From assembly GCA_016719855.1 (NCBI GenBank), contig JADJYH010000002.1, positions 1 to 64,000 of the forward strand: a DNA stretch of 64,000 nucleotides. The letters run 5' to 3'. The stretch comes from Saprospiraceae bacterium (lineage in GTDB: Bacteria > Bacteroidota > Bacteroidia > Chitinophagales > Saprospiraceae). Position numbers and translations under genes: made by a program. Shown in pieces: positions 1-11,100 of this stretch. The stretch's first letter is position 1. Each line of letters opens with the position of its first letter. The notes below the pieces were generated by a model. The model saw only the letters and a program-made list of their open reading frames with translations, made no database searches and was not told the DNA's origin.

Positions 1-670
1 ATTTAATTGTAAAACTTACTGAACAATTTAGCAAAGATATTCATGTAGAAAAAGATGAAGAAACAAGAAATAAAATTCAAAAGTTTGCCGCTAGCCACAC
101 TCAACCCTGTTTTTCATTATCCCATTCATTTAGTAGTAAGTTTTTTGAATAACTGTGCATTCAATAAGGTAATTGCTTTAGTAATACCGGTGCTTCATTT
201 TGTCTATATTGTTGTCAGGGCGTGGTGGTTCAAAATAATTACAGTTCGGAAGCTGAATATTATTATTTTGAGAAGGGTTAAGTCCTCTGAGAAATTCAAT
301 GAAAGAATATTTGATTCTTATAGATCTGAAAGGGACTTTGTTTCCAAAAAGTAGTTTCAAAATCTCATCATGCCAATTTTGTGATGAGTCCCCTTGCAGG
401 GACATGCCTGCCACTGGTGTCGGACACCTTTATTACCTATGAAGTGCTTTTGATTTCATTAAAAGGCGGTATGATGGGAGGGTAGTGGCGTAAAAAAATA
501 TTATCTTTGTGAACGCTTCGCCCGATGTACGCTGTCACCGTCTTCTTTTCTTGTGGCGAAGCGTTTCTTTTCTTCCTATTTCAGGCATTTTTTTATTGAA
601 ATGTCACCTTATTTGTCACCACGTATAATTTAGTATTACTTAAATAATTGGTAATCAATTATTTGTGCGC
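1..670. other. Left-end region without a confident gene
   Basis: No recognisable protein is encoded here. An open frame at 55-354 (+) and an overlapping one at 178-414 (-) match nothing I know and have no good start context. Visible structure includes a hairpin GTCCC...GGGAC at 388-403 and an inverted repeat AACGCTTCGCC (512-522) / GGCGAAGCGTT (555-565) followed by a pyrimidine-rich run. A TATCTTTG promoter-like element lies just upstream at 503-510. Two GTCACC direct repeats (603-608, 615-620) and a 9-bp inverted repeat AAATAATTG/CAATTATTT (642-664) lie just before the tRNA-like fragment. These would suit the end of an integrated element, but that is inference. Confidence 0.4.
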
Positions 671-677
671 TAAGGTT

Positions 678-698
678 GTAATCCCGGCGCCTCCACCA
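678..698 (+). other. tRNA-Ser-like 3' end fragment (candidate attachment-site scar)
   Basis: The 21 bases read as the T-loop side, 3' acceptor strand CGCCTCC, discriminator A and CCA of a tRNA (serine-like). No 5' half, anticodon arm or GGAGGCG acceptor strand is present upstream, so no cloverleaf can form. A standard terminator follows 8 nt later. A tRNA 3' end without its gene is the usual trace of integration by a tyrosine recombinase. The identity as tRNA-Ser is inferred from the acceptor sequence. Confidence 0.5.
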
Positions 699-705
699 AA
701 ATTTC

Positions 706-740
706 AAAAGCCTGAACGCTGCAAGGTGTTCAGGCTTTTT
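706..740 (+). terminator. Rho-independent terminator
   Basis: AAAGCCTGAAC pairs with GTTCAGGCTTT around a 10-nt loop and is followed by a T-run. It is positioned as the terminator of the tRNA whose 3' end lies just before it. The following 741-894 shows no gene. Confidence 0.75.
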
Positions 741-894
741 GTTAAATTGACAAGTTCAAGCTGAAAATCAAGTTGGGCTGTACCGTACTCGCACTGTAAA
801 GCTCGGCTTCCCGCTGCCTAGACTTGAACATGTTTTTGACGAAATAAAATTGAAAACTCCTTGACTTTTCGACCGAATTAATCCCACTCCACAA

Positions 895-2079
895 TCATGG
901 GTACGCCACCGCAATCACCGCTTTTCCCTCCGTCACGTCCATAAAACTACCTTGCTCATTCCACAGACGGCAGGTAAATTCAAGGGTAAGTTTCTTTGTT
1001 TTTTCCCCTTTTTCGTTGGTGTCATATTCATCCACTTCAAGTATTTTTATATTAGCGGTTGGCTCCTGTGGTTTGCAGTCGGAGCGGTATTGGATGCCTT
1101 CGGAGTTGGTATATACGATAGTGATTTTGGATAATTGGAGGCTGTCAGCATATATAATTTGATAGTATTGGCTATCAATCAACTCTTGTTGGATGGAATA
1201 ATCAAATGCAGCAACACAAATAGTGGGAAGTGTGCCCGAAACTATTGTAGTGGAAAGCCCGCCAGATACAACGCATCCCAATGCATCGGTTACAGTTACA
1301 GCGACGTATGTCATTCCAACAGGATTAAGCTGTAAATAATAAGCACTACCGGTTATTGTGCTGTCACTCCAAAGATATTGGTATGGAGCAACGCCAGAAG
1401 GCAGCGCCGTTATAGTAATAGAATTAAAGGTGGAAGTGTCAATATTGAAATTTAGCTGGCAATTCTGTGCATTGCCATTCGCCGTTATATATTTCGTGTA
1501 AAAGCCTGAACAACTATTATTTGCTGCTTTGACAGTCAATGTAACGGGAACGTTATGAGGGGTATCTTCGTAAATATGCGATATAGAGTCTTGAAGCGTA
1601 GTATCCCCACTTTGGTCACCAAAATCCCATTCGTGGATAACCTGAATACCAGGTGGTTGAATGCTCTGCGTAACGAAAAAACTAGCATTCCATACGGTAT
1701 CAATGGTTGTTACTAAAGTCGAATCGTTTCCGCTCATATCCGCAAACCCAAAACTATGTTCCAATGCTTCAATAATATCGGGTGAACCCTGTGCCACCTG
1801 TTGGTAGTCACGAATATGAAAGGCCAACGATTCCCCACTGCCAATACTGTCCTTTTTTGCGAAGCTGCCCGAAAAAACATGCACGTCGAAATCGTCTTTT
1901 TCAAAAGAGGAGAACATATAGTAATCGTCCACGCCAGCCTGCCATGCCTTGGGGTCGCCGTCAAATTTGGCTTCAGCCGTGAACACTGGTTCGCCGTCCT
2001 CGGGGTCGAGTTCCACCTTGTTGCAAGCTGCAAACAAGGTGCTAATTATCAGGATTTTATAAAAAATTAGTCGCTTCAT
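895..2079 (-). CDS. Lipoprotein with PKD-like and SprB-like domains
   Basis: This 394-aa protein begins with a type II signal peptide (MKRLIFYKILIISTLFAAC, lipobox Cys at 19), so it should be a lipoprotein. A PKD-like domain with the motif HEWDFGDQSGDTT lies near residue 150. It is followed by a domain with the SprB-repeat signatures GVAPYQYLWS and VTVTDALGC. The C-terminal ~100 residues are not recognised. The gene follows the barrel-like protein by 6 nt on the same strand and ends a block that begins with a T9SS cargo protein and an ECF sigma factor. A cell-surface or periplasmic binding role fits the domains, but the ligand is unknown. Confidence 0.75.
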   Translation of the reverse strand: MKRLIFYKILIISTLFAACNKVELDPEDGEPVFTAEAKFDGDPKAWQAGVDDYYMFSSFEKDDFDVHVFSGSFAKKDSIGSGESLAFHIRDYQQVAQGSPDIIEALEHSFGFADMSGNDSTLVTTIDTVWNASFFVTQSIQPPGIQVIHEWDFGDQSGDTTLQDSISHIYEDTPHNVPVTLTVKAANNSCSGFYTKYITANGNAQNCQLNFNIDTSTFNSITITALPSGVAPYQYLWSDSTITGSAYYLQLNPVGMTYVAVTVTDALGCVVSGGLSTTIVSGTLPTICVAAFDYSIQQELIDSQYYQIIYADSLQLSKITIVYTNSEGIQYRSDCKPQEPTANIKILEVDEYDTNEKGEKTKKLTLEFTCRLWNEQGSFMDVTEGKAVIAVAYP

Positions 2080-2085
2080 TTTCTG

Positions 2086-3460
2086 TCATTTGATGAAATA
2101 AACCGCCTGGAATCCCAGGTAAAATTTATCCGATTCCTTCAGTAGAAAACCACCCAAGGGCGGCTCAAAATTTTTGTCCAAAATGCCGCCGAAAGTGTAG
2201 TTCGCCGTCAGCCCCAACGACCATTTGCCAAAGGCCCGGTAGCGATAGCCAAACTGTGCCGTTGGCGTGAACCTCCGGTAGCCGTCCGTGGAAATCCAGC
2301 CGCTAATGTCCTGCTCAAACCGCTTCACAGGAGGCTCGCCAACCTTCTGGTAGCTGCCCGTTTCGCCATGAACGCCCGAGAGAAAATCGAGCAACAGACC
2401 GGCTTCGAATTGATGACGACTGCGCTCCCAGCCCAGCAGCACGGGCAGGCTGAGGTAGTGCAGGCTGTTTGGGCGGAGGTGCAGCGTGTCCAGTTCCAGC
2501 CCGAAGCGGTAGTTGCGCTGTGCGGCCAGTTTGGTGGCTTCGAAAGTGCCGCTGCGGCGCTGGTATTGCAACCCACTGGACATGTACCAATTTCCAGGCA
2601 GGTCGTAACGGACTACCAGCCCGGCACGTAAGCCAATTCGGGTTTGCTCGCCGCTTTCGGGACGGGCGTTCAGCAGTTGCGAGGCCACCAGTCCGAGGTG
2701 CCATTTTCGCTGTTTGACCACCTCGATTTTGGTGATGGCAGCAAGGATTTTTGGCTCAAAATTGCTCGTCACGAAGGCGGGAAGCAGCGCCAAGAAATCG
2801 GGTGCAAGCTGTCGTTCGAACTGCTCGGTTTCGGGTGCTGCCTGCGGCAAAATTGACGTCTGCTGTTGGGTGCTGGCCGATTGTTGCTGCGCAATTTGGG
2901 TGCTGCCATTTTCGGAGGTCACTGGGTTGTTGGCGCGGGGTTTTGAGGTTTGCTGGCCCGGGTTCGCCGCCTGGTCTGCCCGTTGCGTTTTTGAAAAAGG
3001 GGGGCTTTTCGTGGCTGCGGGTTTTTTGAGGGTTGTTGGCGTCTTGGCGTGTTGGCGTGTTGGATGGGGGGCGCTGTTTGCGGCTTGGTTGTTTTTCCTT
3101 CGGGAATGGGGCCGCAGCGCCTTCGTCCTGACCGTTCTCAATGGACTGGCCGCTTGGTTTGTCTATTTTTTTCATCAAAAACAGGCGAAGTCTCGCTGCC
3201 CACAGCTTGGTTTTGCGGAGCAACGCCAACTGGGTTTTCAGCTTGTTGCGCCTCGCCATTTTTACCTAAAAGCCACCAGCCAAGCGCCACCAGCGCCAGC
3301 ACGGCCAGCCCACCACCGAACCACCAGAACAGCCCCGGCGCTTGCGCCTGCGCTCGTCGGCTTCGAGCAGTTTTTCCGCCCGAGCCAGTGCTCCTCCTTC
3401 ATCTCGAACTTCCGGTCGTGGAGGTTGTCCCTTGAAATATTTGTCAAGATTATTTTCCAT
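2086..3460 (-). CDS. Anti-sigma-like membrane protein with C-terminal beta-barrel-like domain (frameshifted)
   Basis: The start MENNLDKYFKGQPPRPEV at 3460 lies just after the sigma gene. The N-terminal ~45 residues are charged and cytoplasmic-looking. They are followed by a hydrophobic helix (LFWWFGGGLAVLALVALGWW) that appears once a frameshift near 3335 is bridged. A long Pro/Gln/Ser-rich linker comes next. The last ~200 residues have alternating aromatic strands (GLRAGLVVRYDLPGNWYMSS, FGYRYRAFGKWSLGLTANY) and end in YFIK, as in outer-membrane barrel domains. The position after an ECF sigma factor and the N-terminal/TM layout suggest an anti-sigma factor. How one chain with an inner-membrane helix uses a barrel-like domain is unclear. 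At least two frameshifts interrupt the sequence. Confidence 0.6.
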
Positions 3461-3476
3461 TTCAACGATCGTTGAG

Positions 3477-4046
3477 TTATTTTTCTCCTTCACAAATTGC
3501 GTTATTCCCGCCTGCACCAGCATCTCCCGAAGCCGCTGCCGAGCGAACGACAGGTGCCATTTCGAAGTGCCGTCACTGATGCCGAGCAACTCGGCGATTT
3601 CGAGGTGGCCGTAGCCGTCAATGGCGAACAGGTTGAACACCTTCTGGCTCATGGGCGGCAGCGAGCGAATCATCGCTTCCAATTGCCCGGCCTCAAACTG
3701 TAAGTCGGCGGTGTTGAAATCCACCAATCCGTCGTGGTTGTTGGTGTCCGTAAAGTCTTGGTTTTCAATGAGTTCGTGGACTTTTCGGTTTTTTCGGAAG
3801 TCGTCAATCAGCGTGTTTATCATGATTCGCCGAATCCAAGCCTCAAACGGCGTGTCGGCATTGTACCGGGGCAAGTTGTTGACGATTTTCAGGTAGCCCT
3901 CGTTCACCATCGCCACCGCATCCTCCTCCGTGCGCCGGTACCGCACGCACACCCCCATCAAAACGCTGAAACAGCGCTTGTAGAGCTGAAACTGTGCCCG
4001 GCGGTCGCCATTGGCAGCGTCGTGAAAGGAGTGGTTGGGTTACCAT
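3477..4046 (-). CDS. RNA polymerase sigma-70 factor, ECF subfamily (frameshifted)
   Basis: This is an alternative sigma factor of ~190 aa. Region 2 is visible (RRAQFQLYKRC, EEDAVAMVNEGYLKIV, PFEAWIRRIMINT), as is region 4 (LPPMSQKVFNLFAIDGYGHL, EIAELLGISDGTSKWHLSFA). The ATG at 4046 (MVTQPLLSRR) is joined to region 2 only by a one-base shift near 4010. The frame fuses into the next gene unless one A is added to the A-run near 3480, which creates a stop and separates it from MENNL. With the following membrane protein it forms a sigma/anti-sigma pair. It lies directly downstream of the T9SS cargo gene, which may be its target or co-transcribed. Confidence 0.8.
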
Positions 4047-4059
4047 TTTAAGAATTGAA

Positions 4060-4119
4060 AATTGAGAATAGAGAATTGAGAATGGGCTGGCAGGCATTCT
4101 CAATTCTCTATTCTCAATT
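4060..4119. repeat. Long inverted repeat (word GAATTGAGAATAGAG)
   Basis: The 25-nt arms 4060-4084 and 4095-4119 are perfect complements around a 10-nt loop. On the minus strand the repeat lies 7 nt after the stop of the T9SS cargo gene and 14 nt before the sigma-factor start. The arms are made of an internally repeated word (AATTGAGAATAGAG). Confidence 0.85.
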
Positions 4120-4126
4120 CTCCATA

Positions 4127-6009
4127 TTATTGCTTCACAACTTTCGCAGCTACCACTCCCTTTCCTGTTGTCACTTGCAGGAGGTAGAGGCCGGTTGGAA
4201 GGCTTGCCAAGTCGAGCATGATAGACTGCCCACCCTTCACAACTTGTTGGTTTTCAATGAGAACCGTTGTGCCGTCGAGCCTTGCTATGCTGATTTTTGC
4301 CTCAAAGTTGTTGTTGGCTTCGAGCCAGATGTTCAGGTCGCCGGAGGTCGGGTTGGGCGATACCTCGAGGCCGCTGCCAGCGAGCAGTTCATTGATGCCG
4401 AGCACGATGCCTTCGTCCGTCACCTCAAAATCATTGCCACTGGAGGTCGGGTTGTCGGCACTCAGTGTGACCCAACGAACGGCTTGTTCCATGCCCACGA
4501 TTTCCACTTCCAGCTTGTAGGTGCCGAATGGCAAGCCGCTGAAATTGTACTGCCCCTGCTCGTCGGTTAGGGTGTGGGTGATGGGCAGTTCGTTACTGTC
4601 GAAGAGGAGTACGCTGGTGTTTGGGCGTGGGTCGCCGCCACGGTCGCCTTCGTCATTGGCCGTGAAGCCGTCGCCCTGTGTCACGGTTCCGTTGATGTTG
4701 CCGGAGCCGCCTGTGAGGTTGGAGCCGTCGTTCAAAATGATATTGAATAAGCCGAACCCTGCTGATGGCAGCGTTATCAAATCGGCTTCATCCCAATGCA
4801 CGGTGCTGAAATGGTAGGTTGGCATGTACCCGCTGGCACCGGGGGAGTTGGGGTCAAGCGTTGCTTTTACGATATAATTGCCAGCGTTGGTTTGTTGGCC
4901 AAAATCATAGTAGTTCGACCAGCCAGCAGGGTCGCTTTGGATATTGACAGTGCCTATTGGTTCCCAGACATTGCTGTTTGGCGAGTTGAAAAACAATTCG
5001 ACCACTCCCTGCATTGGGCCTGGGTTATTGAGGGAATCTGGGAAATAGAGATAGCCACTGATGTTGAAATTGTTGACCATTTGATAGGTGTAGCAAGCAG
5101 TCGCAGTGCAACCGCCCCCCGTGATGGTCACGCAGTATGTGCCAGCGTTATTTGGGGAAAATCACCGAAGATGTTTCACCTGTGCTCCAAAGGTAGCTGA
5201 TGACGTTTGAGGAGCGGAGGCGATGGCGTAAAGTCCCGTCATGCCGATGGTGTCCGATTCGAAAATCCAGACGGAGCAGCCGTTGTTGCTGCCAAAAATG
5301 CAATCGGTTGAGATACAGCCGTTTGCATCGGTGACGGTGACGCAATATTCCCAAAATAGGGGGTCGAGGGGGATGGACTGGGTGTTTTGGCCCAAGTTCC
5401 AAGCGTAGGTGAACGGGGCGGTGCCGGAGGGATTGGCGGTAAAAAGCCCCCCCAGTGTTGGTGCTGTCGAGGCTGATATAAACACTGCACGTGTCGGGTA
5501 AGCTACCGTACCAGTAGCAGTCGGAAGTTACACAGCCGTTTGCATCCGTTGTGGTTACGCAATAGGTGCCGGGTGCATTCGGCTGAATAGACTGGGCGTT
5601 ACTGCCATTGTTCAAAGATAGCTGAAAGGCGCACTCCCACTGGCAATGGCCGTCAGGCCGCTCGCTGGGTTTTCGGAAATGTACACAGAACAATTTTGAG
5701 CATTGAACAAGCAGGCCGATGATTCGCAACCTGTGGCATCGGTGACGGTCACGCAGTAGTTCACGCCCCACTGTGAAAGCTCGATGGTTGGCGTGGTTTC
5801 GCCCGTGTTCCAGAGGTAGGCGAATGGGGCTGTGCCAGTTGGGTAGGCGGTGATGATGATATCGCCCGTGTTGGTGGAATCCCAACTTACGCTGACATCG
5901 CAGAGGCTGTCGAGGCTTGGAAAAGGCGTGCTTGGTAAAAGGGATTTGTGGTCTGCCTGGGCGCTGATGGCCAGCAAACAAAGGATTAGTAGGTTTAGAA
6001 TTTTTTCAT
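4127..6009 (-). CDS. T9SS-secreted surface protein with SprB-like repeats (frameshifted)
   Basis: The start at 6009 gives a signal peptide (KKILNLLILCLLAISAQAD) only if the T6 run at 6001-6006 is lengthened by one. As sequenced, the frame stops after four codons. Three or more SprB-like repeats follow in different frames (TAPFAYLWNTGETTP, YCVTVTDATGCESS, YCVTTTDANGCVTS, YCVTVTDANGCIST). From 5131 the frame is clean: a Gly-rich region, a CNA-B-like domain (DEQGQYNFSGLPFGTYKLEV) and a type A sorting domain (GLEVSPNPTSGDLNIWLEA ... LPTGLYLLQVTTGKGV). It should be exported across the outer membrane by the type IX system and anchored at the surface. It heads the sigma/anti-sigma block. Confidence 0.75.
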
Positions 6010-6199
6010 TTAAGTTGAAAATTTACGTTGAATGATTATTTTAGAGAAGCGAATTCGTTTCAAACACTATCACGAAGGTAGGGTGGGAAGGTTGGGTTAT
6101 TTTGAAAAAATTCAAAAATCATTATTTCTTTCTTCGATTGTTTTCATTGCTTTTGCCCAACTCAATCCCTTAAACACTCAAATTCTCAAACCCTCCATC

Positions 6200-7474
6200 A
6201 TGCCCCCACTTGCCGAGCGCCTCCGCCCCACTTCTCTCGACGACTACGTCGGGCAGGCGCATCTCGTGGGGCAGGGTGCCATCCTGCGGCAGTCCATCGA
6301 GAGCGGCAAATTGCCTTCCATGATTCTTTGGGGGCCGCCGGGCGTGGGCAAAACGACCTTGGCCAGCATCATTTCCCATCAACTCAAGCGACCGTTCTAC
6401 ACGTTGAGCGCCATTAGTTCTGGAGTGAAGGATGTGCGGGAGATGATAGAAAAGGCGCAGGGGCAAAAATTCTTCAGCGCCGCAAATCCTATTTTGTTCA
6501 TTGATGAGATACACCGCTTCAACAAGTCGCAACAGGACTCGCTGCTGGGTGCAGTGGAGAAGGGTGTGGTAACGCTAATCGGTGCCACCACGGAGAACCC
6601 CAGCTTCGAGGTCATCTCGGCCTTGCTCTCCCGCTGCCAAGTCTATGTGCTAAAGCCCCTCGAAAAAGAGGAACTGGTACATATAGTTAATGTGGCGCTG
6701 CAAAAGGACGAGTACCTGCGGGAGAAGGACATCGAAGTAGCGGAGTACGAAGCGCTTCTAATGTTTTCCGGGGGCGATGCCCGCAAGCTGCTCAACGTGC
6801 TGGAACTGGTCACAGATTCCGGTTCCCGGAATGACAAGGTTGTTATCACCAACACGCTGGTCGAGAACGCCATCCAGACCAACCTCGCCATCTACGACAA
6901 GACGGGCGAGATGCACTACGACATTGCCAGCGCATTCATCAAGTCCATGCGGGGCAGCGACCCCAACGCCGCCGTGTACTGGCTGGCCCGCATGATTGAG
7001 GGTGGGGAAGATGTCGAGTTCATCGCCCGCCGCATGATCATCCTCGCCGCCGAAGACATCGGCCTCGCCAACCCAAACGCCCTGCTAATGGCCACTACCT
7101 GTTGGGACGCCTGCCGGGCGGTTGGCTTCCCGGAAGCTCGCATCGTCCTCTCGCAATGCGTCATCTACCTCGCCACCTCGCCCAAGAGCAACTCGGCCTA
7201 CATGGCCATCAGGCAGGCGCAGCAGCTCGTCCGGGAGACGGGGACACTGTCCGTGCCGCTCCACATCCGCAATGCGCCCACCAAATTGATGAAGGACCTG
7301 AACTACGGCAAGGACTACCGCTATGCGCACGATTATGAAAAGAACTTTGCTCCACAAGAATTCCTACCAGAAGAAATTAAAGGCAAACCCCTTTACGTAC
7401 CGGGCAAGAACGCAAGCGAAGACCGCCTGCGGCAATGGCTCAAAGAAAGGTGGAAAGAAAAGTACGGTTTCTGA
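6200..7474 (+). CDS. rarA: Replication-associated recombination protein A (AAA+ ATPase)
   Basis: This is a 424-aa RarA/MgsA/WRNIP1-family ATPase that acts at stalled replication forks. Walker A (GPPGVGKT) is at residues 45-52 and Walker B (ILFIDEIHRFNKSQQD) near 100. The sensor 1 segment GATTENPSFE and the C-terminal tetramerisation region (DPNAAVYWLARMIEGGED, AAEDIGLANP) are all present. The frame is open upstream to 6032, but MPPLAERLRPTSLDDYVGQ at 6200 is the family's normal start. It stands alone between divergently placed surface-protein genes and is intact. Confidence 0.95.
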   Translation: MPPLAERLRPTSLDDYVGQAHLVGQGAILRQSIESGKLPSMILWGPPGVGKTTLASIISHQLKRPFYTLSAISSGVKDVREMIEKAQGQKFFSAANPILFIDEIHRFNKSQQDSLLGAVEKGVVTLIGATTENPSFEVISALLSRCQVYVLKPLEKEELVHIVNVALQKDEYLREKDIEVAEYEALLMFSGGDARKLLNVLELVTDSGSRNDKVVITNTLVENAIQTNLAIYDKTGEMHYDIASAFIKSMRGSDPNAAVYWLARMIEGGEDVEFIARRMIILAAEDIGLANPNALLMATTCWDACRAVGFPEARIVLSQCVIYLATSPKSNSAYMAIRQAQQLVRETGTLSVPLHIRNAPTKLMKDLNYGKDYRYAHDYEKNFAPQEFLPEEIKGKPLYVPGKNASEDRLRQWLKERWKEKYGF

Positions 7475-7479
7475 AATGA

Positions 7480-7575
7480 GACTTTAGACAGAAGACTTTA
7501 GACAATAGACCATAGACGTGATTTCAGCAGTAGCATGGAGATGTCTAACTTCTAAAGTCTATTGTCTAAAGTCTA
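7480..7575. repeat. Inverted repeat (word TAGACAATAGAC)
   Basis: Arms GACTTTAGACAATAGAC at 7494-7510 and its complement at 7557-7573 are perfect. Further copies of ACTTTAGAC flank them. The repeat starts 5 nt after the rarA stop. The same word occurs in the repeat at 49586-49663. Confidence 0.75.
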
Positions 7576-8138
7576 AAAAAGAATTGGCACAATGATTGTC
7601 AAAGCAGTTTTGTCCTCCCCCGCAAGATTCCCCTCAATTGAATCTCCCCCTGGTTTTTTCAACAGCTTTTGCAAGCATAGATTGCTGCAAAGTAAGAACG
7701 TGAACAGCATGCGATGATTTCACCCTATCTATCCGCTTTGCATTCCAGGCCAAGGTTCTTTGGCCTTCTTACCTAACGTTGAAAAGGAACTGTTCTCACA
7801 AACTTTATTTGCCGACGGCAAAACGAAAATATTATCTGGCAATGGCCGGACAGATTTTTTGGGTCTCACAAACGAATAAACTGGTTTCGCTCCTTTTTGA
7901 ATCATTGACGAAAAAAAATCTGAAAAACCATGGCGAGCGCGCCTTTTAGGCAGGGCACAATCGCTAAAGATAAATTTTGGGTTTATAGTGTTTTTTCGGG
8001 CAGCCTTCTCGTCCCGGTTTTCATGCCGGGACGAAAATGCCCTTTTTTCGGCTCAAATAGGTTCCTTTTCCCCCTTCCCTGGTATTACAATTTCACATTT
8101 TAGTCCACATACAAAATTCATTAAAACTCACGAAAATT
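7576..8138. other. Intergenic region and 5' leader of the Ig-repeat protein gene
   Basis: No gene is visible. The region is AT-rich with several C-rich tracts. A 9-bp stem-loop, TCGTCCCGG / CCGGGACGA, lies at 8009-8034, about 100 nt before the start of the next gene, and may be in its leader. A second small hairpin (GGCCAAGGTTCTTTGGCC) lies near 7750. Confidence 0.4.
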
Positions 8139-11100
8139 ATGATCAGATCCAACATTTACCCTAAGATGATACTCCTCGTATCGTTTTTTGTGTTGGCTTT
8201 TAACTCGGTCTTTGCTCAACAAGCAATGGAAGTTAAACTTCAACTATTAGACGCTGACAAATGGGGTGTCTATGTAAGGCCCATCGGTGTAACCCCTGGG
8301 CCTGTAACTATTACAGGTACCGCACAGGTTACTGTTGTTATGCCCACGGGCTTCGCTTGGACAGGTCTCCAAAGCGTAGCCGGAACTTGGGCAGCCAACG
8401 CTACCGTTGACGCACCTGTGGAGAACCCAACGAAAAAATATGTTTCGTTCGGTCTCTTAAACGACGCTCCTCATATTGACTATATAGCAGGTACAGAAAC
8501 CCTGCTGTTTACGTTTTTGAAGACGGGTGCCTGTCCAGATTCGATGTACATCATTGACAACAACACGGACCATTCAACGTCCTGCCCAACTCGCCGAACA
8601 GTAACCCTGGCAACGAGTTTTCGGTATTTGACCCAGTGGGGCCAGCGTTGTACGAATGGCTTGGCATTTACTCGCCCTCTGCCTGGAGCTGCCACGATTG
8701 CGACGGCGACGGCATCCTCAATGCATTTGAGGACACGGACGGCGATGGTATTTATGATGCTTTCGTAGAAGACCTTAACGGAAACGGCATCCTCGATCCG
8801 GGTGAAGATGCAGATAATGACGGCTACCTCGACCCCGATATTTCCGCAATTTGCGATCCCTGCGATCCTTTCCATCCTGAGTCCGCAGCCATTGAACTCA
8901 TTGGCGGCGCTGACGTCATTTGTGCCAACGACCTTGGTGATACGGCTTGGTTCAAGGTCATCATCGAAGGCGGCTGGCCTCCGTACACCGTTAACTATAC
9001 GGACGGTACATCCAACTACTCCGAAACACTTTACTACAGCGGTGATTCAATTGCATTTGTGCCTACTGAGTCTGTCACGCTCGACCTCATAAGTATTATT
9101 GACTCCTTCAACTGTTTGCTGGACACGGCACTGACAGGTGGATTGGTCATTGAGGTACATGGCCCGATTGACGTAACCAACCAACCCGACGATGTGGTTG
9201 AGTGCTACGGCAACGCGACTTCCTTCTGTATTGAAACCGAAAACCTCGGTGACGGCACTGTCTACAACAAATGGCAAGTGAGCACCGACGCAGGTGCCAC
9301 ATGGGCCGACATTCAGGACGGCGGTGTTTACGACGACACCGATTCGCTCTGCGTCTCTATTACAGATGTAGCAAACAAGCACAACTACCAGTTCCGCTGC
9401 AAGATATTCACCGATGTCTGCGACACGGTTTATTCCAGCGCTGCGCTGCTGCAAGTGGAAGGGCCGATAAACATTTCGACCAACCCATCTGATTTTACCA
9501 ACTGTGCCACCGAAACTGCTTCCTTCTCCGGCGCAGCCGTGAACGCTGGCGCAGTGGGCACGATGAGCTACCTCTGGCAGTATTCCGAGGACGGCAATAG
9601 CTGGACAGACCTCGCCAATGGCGCAGGCCCAGGTGGTGCAACTTATTCTACCGTTGCTACTACTTCTGTCGGTCTTGCGGGAATCACCGTTGGCATGGAC
9701 GGTTGGTATTACCGAATGAAAGTTAGCACGGGTCAGTGTTCCTTTGTTTACACGAACGCTGCAAGGCTCAACGTGGAGGGAACAATTACGGTAGCTGATG
9801 ACCCAGACAACATCTCCAACTGTGCAGGCAGTGAAGTTTATTTCGTCGCTTGTTACGACAATTCAGGTGACGTATATCCTGCTGACCAAAACCTGACCGT
9901 GACCAACTACATCTGGCAAATAAGCACAGATGGTGGTGGAACTTGGGCTAACCTCGACAACTCAACAGGAGTTTATTCCGGTATTTCTGGAAGCAGTGTG
10001 GGCGGCACCGGTTGCGACACATTGGCCATCACCAACGTAGAAGGCCTGGAAGGATACCAGTACCGAATCGTTTACACCTCACCTACTTGTGCAGCGCCAG
10101 TTAACTCTGCTGCTGGAACACTGACAGTGAGCGGCAATGCTGCCTTCTCCGACGACCCAAATGACATCACTGTATGCTCTGGAAGTGGTACCACATTTTC
10201 GGCTACGGCGGCCATTGCGCAGGGTACTTTCGGCTTTGGCTGGCAATACTCAGACGACAATGGTGTGACTTGGGATACGATTGACTTCGTGGCGGATGGC
10301 CGCATTGTTCTCGCACACTCAGGCGGGTTCAGTGGCCTCCGGTACGGACGTGCTCACCGTGACCAACGTAGCTGGTATGTATGGTCGCCGCTTCCGGGCA
10401 GTGGCCAGTGCGACGGATTGTAATGAGGTTTACTCCAACTACGCTATACTAAGTGTAGAAGGGCCGCTTTCCGTGAACACACAGCCGGTTGCGGTAACGG
10501 AGTGTTCCGAAAATTCAACGATTTTCACTGCCTCATTTGACAACCCTGGTGTTGTGGGCAGTACCATTTACCGTTGGCAAGTTAGTATCGACAACGGTAC
10601 CTCTTGGGTCAACCTTTCAAACGCTGGAGTTTACAACGGTACAACTACCACACAATTAAGTATTTCCAATGTGGCTGGCTTGCACGGCATGTGCTACCGA
10701 CTTTCCGCAAGGACAAGTACTTGTAATATCCTGTACACCAATCAAGCTTGCTTGACGGTAGAAGGCCCTATCACGGTGACGGCACATCCGACGGATGATA
10801 CAGTTTGTTCCGGTGATGTATCTTCGTTTACTTCTACGGCTACGGTCGGCACAGCAGGTACGTTTGCATACCAGTGGCAAGTATCTTCAGATAATGGTAC
10901 CAACTGGAGCGACATCGGTGCTGGTACGGACGGCGGAGTTTACTCCACCTTCACCACAACTACCCTTAACCTAAGCGATGTAACCGGCCTTTACGGCAGG
11001 TGCTACCGATTGGCATTCAGCACAGGAGAGTGTAACCGGGTGTACAGCAACCGGGCATGCTTGACCATTGAAGGCCCAATCGCCATCGTTGACCAACCGG

